Assembly: GCA_964401935.1 (NCBI GenBank)
Contig: CAYOAL010000033.1
Span: 1 to 64,000 of the forward strand
DNA: 64,000 nucleotides
Source: JAPYTK01 sp964401935
GTDB taxonomy: Bacteria > Myxococcota_A > Polyangia > Polyangiales > Polyangiaceae
Direction: 5' to 3'
The notes below the pieces were generated by a model. That model was given only the letters and a program-made list of their open reading frames with translations, was not told where the DNA came from and made no database searches. The position numbers and the translations under genes were made by a program. Shown here in pieces: positions 48,218 through 56,928 of the stretch (its first letter is position 1; the number at the start of each line of letters is the position of its first letter).

Positions 48218-49411
48218 ATGCTCCAACGACCTCTCTCCTTCCCCGCGACGGCGCGGCGTCCGCGCCGCCTGTCGCAGGTGGCGGCGCTCTTCATGCTCGC
48301 GTGGGGCGCCGGCTGCTCCGACGAACCGTCCGCCACCGAAGCGAGCGGAGGGGGGGGCCCGGGTGGAGGGGGCGCGGGTGGCACCGCCGGCGCGGGCGGG
48401 ACCGACCTCCCCGGCTACGAGGAGGCGGTGAAGGCGGCGAGCTGGGTGAAGCTCGAGGCCGCGCCGAGCGTCACCGGGGGTCGCAAGAACGACGACATTT
48501 TCTTCATCGACGCGATGCGCGGCTTCCTCGCGAGCGGGCCGAGCGAGACGATCTTCGCCACCAGCGACGGCGGGCTGTCGTGGCAGCCGGCGTTCGAGCA
48601 CGAAGGCACCTTCTTCCGAGCGCTCCTCTTCACCAACGAGCAGCGCGGCTTCGCGGGCAACCTCGGCGCGGGCCTCGTGCCCTCCGTCGACGATCCCACC
48701 GTGATCTACGCCACCGACGACGGCGGCGCGACCTGGTCGCCAGTCACCGACATCACCGGGCCCGCGCCGTCGGGGATCTGCAACTTCCACGCGGTCGACG
48801 CAGAGCACATCGTCGGCGTGGGGAGAGCGAACGGGCCCTCGCACCTTCTCCTGTCGAACGACGGTGGCGCATCCTTCGCGTCGCGCGATCTGGGCGCGTG
48901 GCTGCGGATGCCGATCGACGCGCGCTTCGTGTCTGCGACCGAGGGCATCGTGGCCGGCATGGGCAACGACACCCGCTGCACCATCGTGCGCACGACCGAC
49001 GGCGGCGGCACCTTCGAGCCGGTGTTCACCTCGCAGACGCTCGGGAGCCTCTGCTGGAAGCTCGACTTCCCGACCGCCGCGGTTGGCTTCGTGGCGGTGC
49101 AAGACACTGCCGGCGGCCCCGGCACCTTCGGCAAGACCACCGACGGTGGCCTCACGTGGGAAGAGCTACCCTTGCCCGTGATCGGCGGTTACGCCGCGAT
49201 CGGCGTGGGCTTCATCACCGAGAACATCGGCTGGATGGTGTCGGCGGATCCGCAGGCGCCGGTGTACCGCACCCACGACGGCGGCATGAGCTGGCACGAG
49301 GAGCCCGTGCTCCGCGGCCCCATCAACCGCTTCCGCTTCGTGGATACGAACACCGCCTATGCGGCGGGGGGCGACGTGTACAAGCTCGAGGTGGACTACC
49401 AGGCGCCATGA
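48218..49411 (+). CDS. BNR/YCF48-like beta-propeller lipoprotein
   Basis: The 397-residue protein starts MLQRPLSFPATARRPRRLSQ, has a hydrophobic core and the lipobox GAGC at about residue 33, then a Gly-rich linker. The body is a propeller with Asp-box repeats: ATSDGGLSWQPA, ATDDGGATWSPV, LSNDGGASFASR, RTTDGGGTFEPV, KTTDGGLTWEEL, RTHDGGMSWHEE. Six SxDxGxTW-type boxes fit a six- or seven-bladed fold. YCF48/HCF136 proteins of this shape act as assembly factors for photosystem II, and other BNR proteins bind glycans. Here the coupled gene is a diheme peroxidase, so a heme-protein assembly or docking role is possible. Confidence 0.85.
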   Translation: MLQRPLSFPATARRPRRLSQVAALFMLAWGAGCSDEPSATEASGGGGPGGGGAGGTAGAGGTDLPGYEEAVKAASWVKLEAAPSVTGGRKNDDIFFIDAMRGFLASGPSETIFATSDGGLSWQPAFEHEGTFFRALLFTNEQRGFAGNLGAGLVPSVDDPTVIYATDDGGATWSPVTDITGPAPSGICNFHAVDAEHIVGVGRANGPSHLLLSNDGGASFASRDLGAWLRMPIDARFVSATEGIVAGMGNDTRCTIVRTTDGGGTFEPVFTSQTLGSLCWKLDFPTAAVGFVAVQDTAGGPGTFGKTTDGGLTWEELPLPVIGGYAAIGVGFITENIGWMVSADPQAPVYRTHDGGMSWHEEPVLRGPINRFRFVDTNTAYAAGGDVYKLEVDYQAP

Positions 49412-51177
49412 ACGTGCGCCCGACCCAGCGAGCCCTGTCGACGTGGGCGCTCGCTGCCGCCCTCGTCGGCTGCGGCGGCGAGCGCGGCGACGCGGCGCAC
49501 GACGCGAGCGAGTACCCCGATGGCCCGTACGCGCTCGAGCGAGGCGCCGTGCTCCCCGACCTCCACTTCCCCGGAGTGGACGCGGACGGCTCCCCGACCA
49601 CGCTCACCCTCGCCGACTTCTACACGCGCGAGCACGACGCCCTGTTGGTGGTGACGGTGAGCGGCGGGCTGTGGTGCGGCACCTGCCGTTGGCCGGCGGA
49701 AGCCGAGCTCTTCGAGCCCACGACCGCGGCGCGCGCACAGCGGCTCGATCTGGTGCTCGCCGACCGTGACAATGCCCCCGCCGACGCGGCAGCCGCCGCG
49801 GCGTGGAAGGAGGCCTTCGACGGTCTCGGCGCCGTGCCGGTGGGCGCCGATCCCGCCCACCACTTCGCCGCGCTGCTCGAAGATCCCTCGGCGCCGCTGC
49901 CCTGGTTCGTGCTCGTCGACACCCGCACCATGCGGGTCCTCGACGCGATCACCGATTCCTCGCGGGCAGCGCTGGGCCACCGCGTGAGGAGCGCTCTCGC
50001 CGAGCGCGGAGTGTTGCCCGCGCCCCCGCCGCTCGAGGAGCCGCTCGTCGACGACATGTTCCGCGAACACGAGTGGGCGCTCCTCCAGCGCACCACGGTG
50101 CCGGGCGAGGCTCCGCCCGAGCCCAGCAACGCCGTCGCGAGCTCGCCGGCCGCCGCCACCCTCGGCCGTGCGTTGTTCTTCGACGCCGGTCTGTCACCGA
50201 GCGGCCGGGTGTCTTGCGCGAGCTGCCACCGGCCCGAGGCGCAGCTCAGCGACGGCCGCCCCCGCGCCGAGGGGGTGGGCCTCGGCGACCGCCGCACGCC
50301 GCCCATCGCCCTCTCCGCCCACGCGCGGTGGCAACACTGGGATGGCCGCGCCGACAGCCTCTGGGCGCAGGCGCTCGGACCGCTCGAGAACCCGCTGGAG
50401 ATGGGCGCATCGCGGGCGTTCGTGGCTCGACGGGTGTTGACCGCCCACGGCGCGGCCTATCGCGCCGCGTTCCCCGACGCGCCGGCTCCCGACCCCCGGA
50501 GCTGGCCCCCCTCGGGCATGCCGGGAGACTCCGCCTACGACGCGCTCCCGGCTGCCGAGCGGGAAGCCATCACACAGCTCTTCGTGCACGCCGGCAAGGC
50601 CATCGCCGCGTGGGAGCGCACGCTGACCGTCGCCGACAACCGCCTCGACGCGTACCTCGCCGGAGACCTCGATGCCCTCGACGCCGACGAGAAGTACGGC
50701 CTTCAGTTATTCGTGAAGAGCGGCTGCATGCAGTGCCACTGGGGTCCCCGGCTCACCGACGACGCGTTTCACAACCTGCGCCTTCCTTCCGGACGCGCCG
50801 ACGGCAGCGCCGATCCGGGCCGCAGCGAAGGGCTTCGCGCCTTCCGCGCGAGCGAGTTCAGGAGCGACGGCAGGTGGAGCGACGCCGGCGACGACGAGGT
50901 GACGGCGCGGGCCGAACGCGCGGAGCCCGACGCGTTGCTCGGCCAGTTCAAGACACCACCACTCCGCGGCGTGGCCGAGCTCGTCTTCTTCGGACACGGC
51001 GGCAGCGCCGGAGATCTCGCGAGCGTGATGGAGTCGTACGGCTGGGGCGGCGTGCCCGCCGACGATCTGTCGAGCGCAGGGGAGCGCGAGCGCTGGCTCC
51101 CTCCCCTCAGCGAGACCGTGCAGTGGGGCCTGCTCCCTTTCCTCCGCGTCCTCACCGGCGAGCCGGTGCTCCGCTGA
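49408..51177 (+). CDS. Thioredoxin-fold domain fused to a diheme cytochrome c peroxidase (MauG/CCP)
   Basis: The ATG overlaps the upstream stop (ATGA). The 589-residue protein has a lipobox signal (TWALAAALVGC). An N-terminal thioredoxin-like domain follows (about 40-205) with the redox motif CGTC at 90-93 in SGGLWCGTCRWPAEAELFEP. A MauG/cytochrome c peroxidase part then runs from about 245 to 585, with two heme sites, CASCH (270-274) and CMQCH (440-444), and the typical ATLGRALFFDAGLSPSGRVS and QFKTPPLRGVAELVFFGHGG. Peroxidases of this class reduce H2O2 or modify protein residues. The fusion to a CxxC domain in one lipoprotein is unusual. Confidence 0.9.
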   Translation: MNVRPTQRALSTWALAAALVGCGGERGDAAHDASEYPDGPYALERGAVLPDLHFPGVDADGSPTTLTLADFYTREHDALLVVTVSGGLWCGTCRWPAEAELFEPTTAARAQRLDLVLADRDNAPADAAAAAAWKEAFDGLGAVPVGADPAHHFAALLEDPSAPLPWFVLVDTRTMRVLDAITDSSRAALGHRVRSALAERGVLPAPPPLEEPLVDDMFREHEWALLQRTTVPGEAPPEPSNAVASSPAAATLGRALFFDAGLSPSGRVSCASCHRPEAQLSDGRPRAEGVGLGDRRTPPIALSAHARWQHWDGRADSLWAQALGPLENPLEMGASRAFVARRVLTAHGAAYRAAFPDAPAPDPRSWPPSGMPGDSAYDALPAAEREAITQLFVHAGKAIAAWERTLTVADNRLDAYLAGDLDALDADEKYGLQLFVKSGCMQCHWGPRLTDDAFHNLRLPSGRADGSADPGRSEGLRAFRASEFRSDGRWSDAGDDEVTARAERAEPDALLGQFKTPPLRGVAELVFFGHGGSAGDLASVMESYGWGGVPADDLSSAGERERWLPPLSETVQWGLLPFLRVLTGEPVLR

Positions 51178-51245
51178 CGCCGCGCCCGCGCCCCCAGGCC
51201 ACGGCAACGGCGCGTCGTTGCTCCCGCCCCCGTGATCGGTGGCCG

Positions 51246-52616
51246 TCACGAGATGGGCTTGATCTCCACCCGGAGCGCTCCGTCCGCCCCCCGCCGCGGC
51301 GGACCGTGCACGAGCGCTCGCCCCCCGTCGACGCCGAGGATCCCCGCCGTCGCCGCCGACAGCCACCGCGCGGTACGCTCGAGATCGTTGGCCCCGGCGC
51401 CGCCGCTCGCTACCTGGAGCGCATACCCGTCGCCCTCGGCCTCGAGCGAGGCGCCCAAGCTCTTCAGCGCCGCCGCGAGGAAGCTCCGCAGATCGGCCTT
51501 CGCCGCCGCGCGCAAGGCCGGCCCGCGCTCAATCGTGGCTGCCCATCGCCGCCACGCCAGCGAGGCCGCCCCCCCGAACACGTCTTCGAGGAAGAGGCCC
51601 GTGGTCGCGCCGAGGAGGGCGGCGAGGGCGCTGGCACCGGCCAGCTCCTCCGCGCGAGCGCCCTCGAGCCGCTGGAGCTCTGCGAGCGCACGCGCCTGCT
51701 CGTCGCGCTCGGCACCAAGCGCCGCGACGCGTCGCTCGAGCGTCTTCACGGCGGCTTCCTGCTGCGCCAACGTTTCGCGTCGCTTCCGCTCGTCGCCCGC
51801 AACCCGAGCCTTCTCGGCGAGCTCGCCTCGGAGGTTCGCCACCTCGGCCTCGAGCCGCGCCGCGTGCGCCTCCACTTCGCTGCGGCTCGCCTCCAACGTC
51901 GCGAGCTCCGCGTTCTTGGCCTCGAGCTTCGCTGTCGCCTCCCGAGCCGCTCGTGTGGTGGCGCGCGCCGCCGCCTTGGCCGCGTCGCTCTGTTGCTTCT
52001 GAGCCTCCCTCACCGTGTCGAGCTCGGCGCGGGCGGCCGCGAGCTCGGCCGCGAGCTCGTCGCCACGACATGCGCTCGCCTCGCGCGCTGCATGGGCCGC
52101 CGCCACGACCTCGTCGCGCGCGGCGAGAGCGGCCGTGAGCTCGTCGCGCTCCTTCGCGTCGGCGAGCTGTCGACGCGCGAGCAGGCCGTTCTTCTGCTGC
52201 TCCGCCTTCAGCTGCTCGCGGCTCGCTTGTGCCGACTTCTCGAGCGCGTCGAGCCTTCTCTGCAGCGCATCGAGCTGCTCCCGGAGCGCGTCGCGCTCGG
52301 AGAGCACCGCGGCGGCCTCGGCCTCGAGCTTCAACTTCTCCGCGCCGAGGCGCTCGTACCCCTTCTCCGTCTTCCGCGCCCGGCGCTCTGTCTCGAGCGC
52401 ACGCCTCTCGACGAGGGCGAGCGCCTCGACGGCGCGCTCATGGGCCGCCCTCGAGCCCTCGAGCTCCTGCTCGAGCGCGGTCGCCGCGCTGCGCGTCGCT
52501 TCGAGCTCGGCGGTCAGCTCTTCGAGCCGCACCTCCACGCCGCTCCCGAACACTCGGCTCAGGAAGCCACCCTTCTTCTCACCAGCTTTGGGCTCGCCCT
52601 GTGGCTCGTCGGACAT
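51246..52616 (-). CDS. Long coiled-coil protein
   Basis: The 456-residue protein has a short polar N-terminus (PKAGEKKGGFLSRVFGSGVE), then about 300 residues of uninterrupted heptads rich in Ala, Glu, Arg and Leu (RLEELTAELEATRSAATALE to ERRVAALGAERDEQARALAE). A globular C-terminal domain of about 120 residues follows (TGLFLEDVFGGAASLAWRRW, then GDGYALQVASGGAGANDLER). There is no membrane span or signal. It lies two bases after the roadblock-like gene and is surely cotranscribed. This suggests a cytosolic scaffold linked to a small GTPase-type or polarity system, but the GTPase is not here. Confidence 0.8.
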   Translation of the reverse strand: MSDEPQGEPKAGEKKGGFLSRVFGSGVEVRLEELTAELEATRSAATALEQELEGSRAAHERAVEALALVERRALETERRARKTEKGYERLGAEKLKLEAEAAAVLSERDALREQLDALQRRLDALEKSAQASREQLKAEQQKNGLLARRQLADAKERDELTAALAARDEVVAAAHAAREASACRGDELAAELAAARAELDTVREAQKQQSDAAKAAARATTRAAREATAKLEAKNAELATLEASRSEVEAHAARLEAEVANLRGELAEKARVAGDERKRRETLAQQEAAVKTLERRVAALGAERDEQARALAELQRLEGARAEELAGASALAALLGATTGLFLEDVFGGAASLAWRRWAATIERGPALRAAAKADLRSFLAAALKSLGASLEAEGDGYALQVASGGAGANDLERTARWLSAATAGILGVDGGRALVHGPPRRGADGALRVEIKPIS

Positions 52617-52618
52617 CG

Positions 52619-52984
52619 TCAGCTCGCCTCCGCCACCGGTTGGGTGGGGTCGTTCAGCGCCGACTGCAGCCGGCGCATGTGACTCAGCAAGAGCCCCGGC
52701 TGCACGTTGTTGCGCGCGAGGACGAGCACGAAGCCGCGGGGGGTGCGTGCCACCATGACCAGGCGCTCACGAAAGTGACACATCATCGTGTCGAGCGCGC
52801 CGCTGTCGCAGTCGTGGCCGAACCGCTGCATCGCTCCCGCCACCAGCGCGAGGGTCGAGGCCGCCCGCTCCGGTGCTTCGAGGGCTCCGCTCAAGGTGGT
52901 CACGCGACCGTCCTCGTCGCTCAGGAGCACCGCCTCGGCATAGGTCTGCATGCTCTGCATCAGCTCGTCGTCCACATGACCCAT
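52619..52984 (-). CDS. Roadblock/LC7-like protein
   Basis: The 121-residue protein has an alpha/beta roadblock pattern: YAEAVLLSDEDGRVTTLSGA (first strands), AASTLALVAGAMQRFGHDCD (helix), MMCHFRERLVMVARTPRGFV and LVLARNNVQPGLLLSHMRRL (strands and last helix). Roadblock proteins regulate Ras-like GTPases; MglB, the activator of the motility GTPase MglA, is the best-known myxobacterial member. The start (MGHVDDELMQSMQTYAEAVL) has no strong ribosome binding site. Its neighbour is a long coiled-coil protein, a pairing that suggests a cytosolic polarity or scaffold module. Confidence 0.6.
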   Translation of the reverse strand: MGHVDDELMQSMQTYAEAVLLSDEDGRVTTLSGALEAPERAASTLALVAGAMQRFGHDCDSGALDTMMCHFRERLVMVARTPRGFVLVLARNNVQPGLLLSHMRRLQSALNDPTQPVAEAS

Positions 52985-53270
52985 CCTTGATGTCCTCCCG
53001 CTCCTGGCCTTGGGGCCCGAAGACCGACCGCCACGCTCGAGAGCGCCGCAAGGCGGCCCCGAGATGGTCGTCCCTAATGATTTTCACCGCTTCCTTCACG
53101 GGCACAAGGCTCCTTGCGGGGTGTACCGGGGACCCCTCGGGGTGACCGACGGAGCTCTCTGGGGGGTGACCGAGCCGCGCCGCGCGCGCCGCAACGGTCC
53201 ACCGCGAGCGGCTCACCTACGTTCGCCACGCGCTTCGTCGCTCCCCTCGACGCGCCGCCACGCTCGAGGC
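52985..53270. other. Intergenic region, short direct repeat
   Basis: There is no supported gene between the roadblock-like start (52984, minus) and the end of the membrane-protein gene (53271, minus). GGGGTGACCGA occurs twice (53139-53149 and 53163-53173) in the same orientation. The segment is otherwise GC-rich without a clear promoter or terminator signature; the promoter of the roadblock/coiled-coil operon must lie here. Confidence 0.4.
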
Positions 53271-53867
53271 TCAGCGCAAGAATACGGCGCCGAGCGGGGC
53301 CATCGCCACGAAGCCGACCGCGCACCCGAGCCACGCGCGCGCGGTGCTCACCGAGAGCCGGCGTCGCACCGCGAGGGTGCCCACCCAAAGGCCCCACAGC
53401 GGCGCGAGCGGCGCGTAGAACCGAATCGCGCGCCCCATCGCCTCGAACCCGAAGGCCGCGAACAGCACCACGTCGACGGCCAGGAAGCCGAACACGAGCG
53501 GCGCCGCGTAGGCCACCCCGAGCACCGCGATCACGCCGTCGCGGGCTGGCCCTCGCGCGGCGCCGGCGACCCACGCCGCCACGCTCCCGAGCACCCACCA
53601 CGACGCGAGCGTCACCGGCACCACGAAGAGCGACTGCCACAGGTAGTAGGCTGGCCGAGGAATCGGCAGCAGCACGAACGAGGGCGCGTGACCGCGGAGG
53701 TACAGCACCAGCGAGAACGCGGCCCAGAGCACCCCGAGCGTGAGCACCGCCCCGCCCCCCTGCCACACGGCGGGACGCTCACCGAGCGCGTCGGCGACGC
53801 GCGCCGGCGCGAAGAGCATCTGCACCATCGTGCGCCAGCTCGAGTGCCACATCGCCCTGGCGGTCAT
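53271..53867 (-). CDS. Polytopic membrane protein (Yip1-like)
   Basis: ATG 53867 overlaps the stop of the upstream hydrolase gene (ATGA), which fixes the start; the frame upstream is Arg-rich and non-protein-like. The 198-residue protein starts MTARAMWHSSWRTMVQMLFA, followed by PARVADALGERPAVWQGGGA, then five or so spans (LTLGVLWAAFSLVLYLRGHA, LWQSLFVVPVTLASWWVLGS, VIAVLGVAYAAPLVFGFLAV). The layout of a short amphipathic start followed by five spans is like bacterial Yip1-domain proteins. The function is unknown. Confidence 0.7.
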   Translation of the reverse strand: MTARAMWHSSWRTMVQMLFAPARVADALGERPAVWQGGGAVLTLGVLWAAFSLVLYLRGHAPSFVLLPIPRPAYYLWQSLFVVPVTLASWWVLGSVAAWVAGAARGPARDGVIAVLGVAYAAPLVFGFLAVDVVLFAAFGFEAMGRAIRFYAPLAPLWGLWVGTLAVRRRLSVSTARAWLGCAVGFVAMAPLGAVFLR

Positions 53868-54970
53868 GGTGGCGTGAACGTATCGCGCCACATCCGCGCG
53901 AGCGACGCGCGAGCGCCGCCGTCGAGCGGGCGCCGGAAACGCTCGACGGGCCCCGCGAGCGCGCCGCCGCGAAAGCGCGCGCGAATGCCCCACATCGAGA
54001 GCTCGGGCGTGGCCACGTCGCCGTAGCGCATGTCGTCGATCTCCACGACGAGCTCGCCCCCCTCGCCCTCGTTGCCCGCCTCACCCTCCTTGCCCTCGTC
54101 GCCGTTGGCTCCTCCCTCTTGCACGCGAGCCACGGTCTGGCCCATCGCGAACCACTCGAAGAGGGCCCCCTCCGGCGTCGCGCGGACCGCATCCACCAGA
54201 GCGCCGGTGGCAGGTCGAAACTCGTGCCAGTCGATGGGGCGGGGGGCGAACATGCTCACCTGTCCCACGAACACACGGTCGTCGGCGCGCCCCACGAGGC
54301 GGCGTCCAAAGATCTGCAACACGCGCGGGTACGCGTTCACGGTCGCACCCGTCACCCCCCGGCGCTCGAGGGACGCCACCGCGAGGCCCTCCGCGCGATG
54401 GTTGAGCCACAACCCAAAGAACAGGTAGCCGGTGGTGAAGGCCAGCGCGGCGAGCGACGCGCGCTGCGTCTTCTTCACGTCGGCGCCGCCGAGGCCTAGC
54501 GCGACGGCGAGCGGCACCGAGTAGATCGGATCGATGATCCCGATCGCGTCGACCGCGAAGCGTCGATCCGAGAACGGAGCGAGGAGCTGCGTGCCGTAGG
54601 TGGTGAACAGATCGAGCAACGGGTGGCTCAGGATCGAGACCGCGAGGAGCGCCATCCACCAGAGGCGCCGGTCGTCCTGCCCGAGGGCGGCGTCCTCGTG
54701 GGACGGGCTGCGCGCTCGCACGCCGGCGTAGTAGCGCCAGAGACCCAGACCGAGGGCGCTCCCCACGACCGGGCCGAACCACAACGAATGCGTCACGCCG
54801 CGATGGTGCTGCATCTCGATGAAGGGCCCGCCGACGAATCCTGCGATCACGTCGAGGTCGGGGAGCGCCCCCCCCACCGCTCCCCACCGCGCGGCGCGTC
54901 GGCCGAGTTTGTGCCGCGCGCACACGTTCCCGCAGGCAGCGCCGAGCAGAGCTTGGGTGATGGTATCCAT
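53864..54970 (-). CDS. YdjM-family membrane-bound metal-dependent hydrolase
   Basis: The likely start is ATG 54970 (MDTITQALLGAACGNVCARH). The 368-residue protein has the PF04307 pattern: MDTITQALLGA, a GALPDLDVI element, MQHHRGVTHSLWFGP with the His cluster, and AVSILSHPLLDLFTTYGTQL with the second His/Asp cluster, in four spans. The C-terminal 180 residues are a soluble domain, including a Gly/Glu low-complexity run. Family members are predicted metal-dependent hydrolases of unknown substrate, some SOS-induced. It is coupled to the Yip1-like gene downstream. Confidence 0.88.
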   Translation of the reverse strand: MDTITQALLGAACGNVCARHKLGRRAARWGAVGGALPDLDVIAGFVGGPFIEMQHHRGVTHSLWFGPVVGSALGLGLWRYYAGVRARSPSHEDAALGQDDRRLWWMALLAVSILSHPLLDLFTTYGTQLLAPFSDRRFAVDAIGIIDPIYSVPLAVALGLGGADVKKTQRASLAALAFTTGYLFFGLWLNHRAEGLAVASLERRGVTGATVNAYPRVLQIFGRRLVGRADDRVFVGQVSMFAPRPIDWHEFRPATGALVDAVRATPEGALFEWFAMGQTVARVQEGGANGDEGKEGEAGNEGEGGELVVEIDDMRYGDVATPELSMWGIRARFRGGALAGPVERFRRPLDGGARASLARMWRDTFTPP

Positions 54971-55096
54971 GAGGAGCGGCGGGGCATGAGGCGCGGCGCA
55001 CGGTCGACTCACCGGCTCACGCCGGAGAGTCCATAAGCGACAAACGCCCCGATCGCCACCACCCCGCTCGCTCCTTGGCGGTCAAAGGAGCGCACC

Positions 55097-55717
55097 TCAC
55101 TCGAGCGCTTGTTCGATGCGCGCGCGGATGTCTGCCTCGACGTCGGTGTGGATCTTGGACACGATCACACGCTCCGCCGAGAGCATCACGTTCAGGTTGG
55201 TCAGGTTCTCCTCCCACAACACGAACGCGTCCCGGTCGTCGTCGTAGAGGGTGATCACGCGATCCTGGCCATGTTGCTCGCGCCACGCGCTGCAGTTCGA
55301 CGTATCGGGCACCTTGCCGCTCGAGTCTTCCACGACGATGCTCAGCGACGCGAGATCGTGGCCAGCGTCGACATAGCTTCGATGGATGGCTTCCATGGCT
55401 GCTGCCGCCTTCTGGCAGTGCGGGCACCATGTGTGGGCGAACGACAGCCACACCGCGTCGGCACCGCACACCTCACGTAGGTCGACCGCTTCCCCCGCGC
55501 AGTCGAACAGCACAAGCTTGCCGATCACGTTGCCCACCCCATAGCCCACGGAGACCCCCGCGGGCACGGCCGGGCACGCCTCCTCGCCCCACCCGTGCGC
55601 CGCCTGCTGCGCCGCCAGCGAGTCACCGCTCGAGGTGTCGGCGCACCCCACGAGCGCCACCACGGCCACGGCCCAGAGGGCAGGGAGCCACGGCGCCGTC
55701 GTCGGTACAGGGATCAT
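55097..55717 (-). CDS. Thioredoxin-like lipoprotein with WCPHC motif
   Basis: The 206-residue protein has a signal peptide and lipobox (PALWAVAVVALVGCAD). A thioredoxin-like domain follows: AVWLSFAHTWCPHCQKAAAA with the redox Cys pair in DsbA-like CPHC, YVDAGHDLASLSIVVEDSSG, RVITLYDDDRDAFVLWEENL, ending HTDVEADIRARIEQALE. CPHC is the active-site sequence of oxidising DsbA-type proteins, whereas the two TlpA-like proteins at 22 kb have CDPC. Additional Cys residues (EEACPAVP, FDCAGEAV, EVCGAD, SNCSAW) could form structural disulfides. Confidence 0.85.
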   Translation of the reverse strand: MIPVPTTAPWLPALWAVAVVALVGCADTSSGDSLAAQQAAHGWGEEACPAVPAGVSVGYGVGNVIGKLVLFDCAGEAVDLREVCGADAVWLSFAHTWCPHCQKAAAAMEAIHRSYVDAGHDLASLSIVVEDSSGKVPDTSNCSAWREQHGQDRVITLYDDDRDAFVLWEENLTNLNVMLSAERVIVSKIHTDVEADIRARIEQALE

Positions 55718-55851
55718 CCGCGCTCAGCATAGCGCGCGCGACCGACTCCGGGCCAGCCGGCGCCCCCGTCGCCCGCGCCCACCCCGTCGAGCCCAACGAA
55801 GACTCGCCAGCCGCTCGAGCGACGCTCCTCGAGCGCACAGTGCCGCCGCGC

Positions 55852-56328
55852 TCACCGCCTGTCGTCACGAGCGCCACGACGCGGCTCGGCGCCCACCTCC
55901 CAGCTCGAGCGGCTGCCGCCCGACTCCCACGCGGGCGTGCCCGGTGGCGCTCCATGCCCGACCGCTGCCACCACGTAGTAGATCACGTCGTCGCCCGCCA
56001 TCGGCACCTCCCGCGCGAGCTCACCCACGGGACCGCTGACCGAATGCTCCGAGAGCGGCTGCATCCCGAGGGCGACGAGCGCAGGATGCTCCACCGAACG
56101 CAGCTCGCGGCCCCGCGCGAGGGGCGCGGGCGCCTCCGAAAGAAACGTGAGCTGGTAGGGACCGAGCGGGCTCACCAGCGCTCCGGCCAGACACGCCGCG
56201 CACGCCGCCACGAGCGCCACGCCTCTACGTCGGCGGCGTGTCCCCTCGTCGGCGTCGAGGCGCGCCCGCAGGCGCGCGAGCCCGTCACGCGGCGGCTCGA
56301 CGGGCCTGAACAGCTCATCGCGGTTCAT
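55852..56328 (-). CDS. Putative anti-sigma factor, single-span membrane protein
   Basis: The ATG (MNRDELFRPVEPPRDGLARL) lies inside the last codons of the ECF sigma gene (14-base overlap), so expression is coupled. The 158-residue protein has a 36-residue cytosolic part, one span (VALVAACAACLAGALVSPLG), and an 85-residue outer part (GPVGELAREVPMAGDDVIYY, VVAAVGHGAP). The order sigma then small single-span protein is the common arrangement for ECF sigma and anti-sigma. The cytosolic part is shorter than usual anti-sigma domains, so the assignment rests on the context. Confidence 0.65.
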   Translation of the reverse strand: MNRDELFRPVEPPRDGLARLRARLDADEGTRRRRRGVALVAACAACLAGALVSPLGPYQLTFLSEAPAPLARGRELRSVEHPALVALGMQPLSEHSVSGPVGELAREVPMAGDDVIYYVVAAVGHGAPPGTPAWESGGSRSSWEVGAEPRRGARDDRR

Positions 56329-56851
56329 CGCCACCTCCGTCGAGGTGCGCGCGCAAGAGGGCGAGCGCACGGTGTCGTCGCGACCCCACGGTGCCGGGCG
56401 GGATCTTCAACAACTCCCCGATGTCGCGCTGCGACAGCTCGCTGTACTCGCACAACATCACCACCCGCCGCAGCTCCTCCGGCAGCGCGTCCACCGCGTC
56501 CCGCAGCGCCCGCTCTTGCTCTGCCCCGGCGAGCCGCTCGTCGGCCGAAGCCGCCGCGCTCGCGCGATCCCACAGCGCCTCGAGCGACACCCAACGCCAC
56601 AGCTTGCGCGAACGGCGACGGTTGGAGGCCAGGTTCAGCGCGATGCGGTAGATCAGCGCCTCCACCGTCGACACATCGATCCCATCGCGCTTGCGCCACA
56701 CCCGCACGAACGCCTCCTGCACCACGTCGAGCGCCTCCTCGCGATCCCACAGCCACCGATACACCACGTTGAGCAGCGGCTTCTCGAGCCGTGCGTAGAG
56801 CTCTTCGAGGTGCGCTCGCTCGAGCCGCTGGCTGGGCGTCACGTCGCTCAT
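56315..56851 (-). CDS. ECF-family RNA polymerase sigma factor
   Basis: From ATG 56851 (MSDVTPSQRLERAHLEELYA) the protein is 178 residues. Region 2 reads LLNVVYRWLWDREEALDVVQ, then EAFVRVWRKRD, with the -10 recognition helix. Region 4 has LPEELRRVVMLCEYSELSQR, then DIGELLKIPPGTVGSRRHRA, the -35 helix-turn-helix. The sigma 1.1/1.2 regions are missing, as expected for ECF. It probably drives its own operon and envelope genes when released by the membrane protein encoded just downstream. Confidence 0.92.
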   Translation of the reverse strand: MSDVTPSQRLERAHLEELYARLEKPLLNVVYRWLWDREEALDVVQEAFVRVWRKRDGIDVSTVEALIYRIALNLASNRRRSRKLWRWVSLEALWDRASAAASADERLAGAEQERALRDAVDALPEELRRVVMLCEYSELSQRDIGELLKIPPGTVGSRRHRALALLRAHLDGGGDEPR

Positions 56852-56928
56852 ACCGCCACGCTGCCGGAGGTGGGCATCCTCTCGAGGTTGGGCCACACCT
56901 TCGTCGGCCAGATCTCGCACGGCCTCGG

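Noticed and set aside
49803..52682. 959-codon plus-strand frame across the peroxidase and coiled-coil genes
   Set aside because: Shadow frame dominated by Arg/Ala/Pro. It spans two real genes on opposite strands.
53139..53173. Operator formed by two GGGGTGACCGA repeats
   Set aside because: Only two copies in GC-rich DNA, with no symmetry and no placement evidence. Kept only as a note in the intergenic entry.
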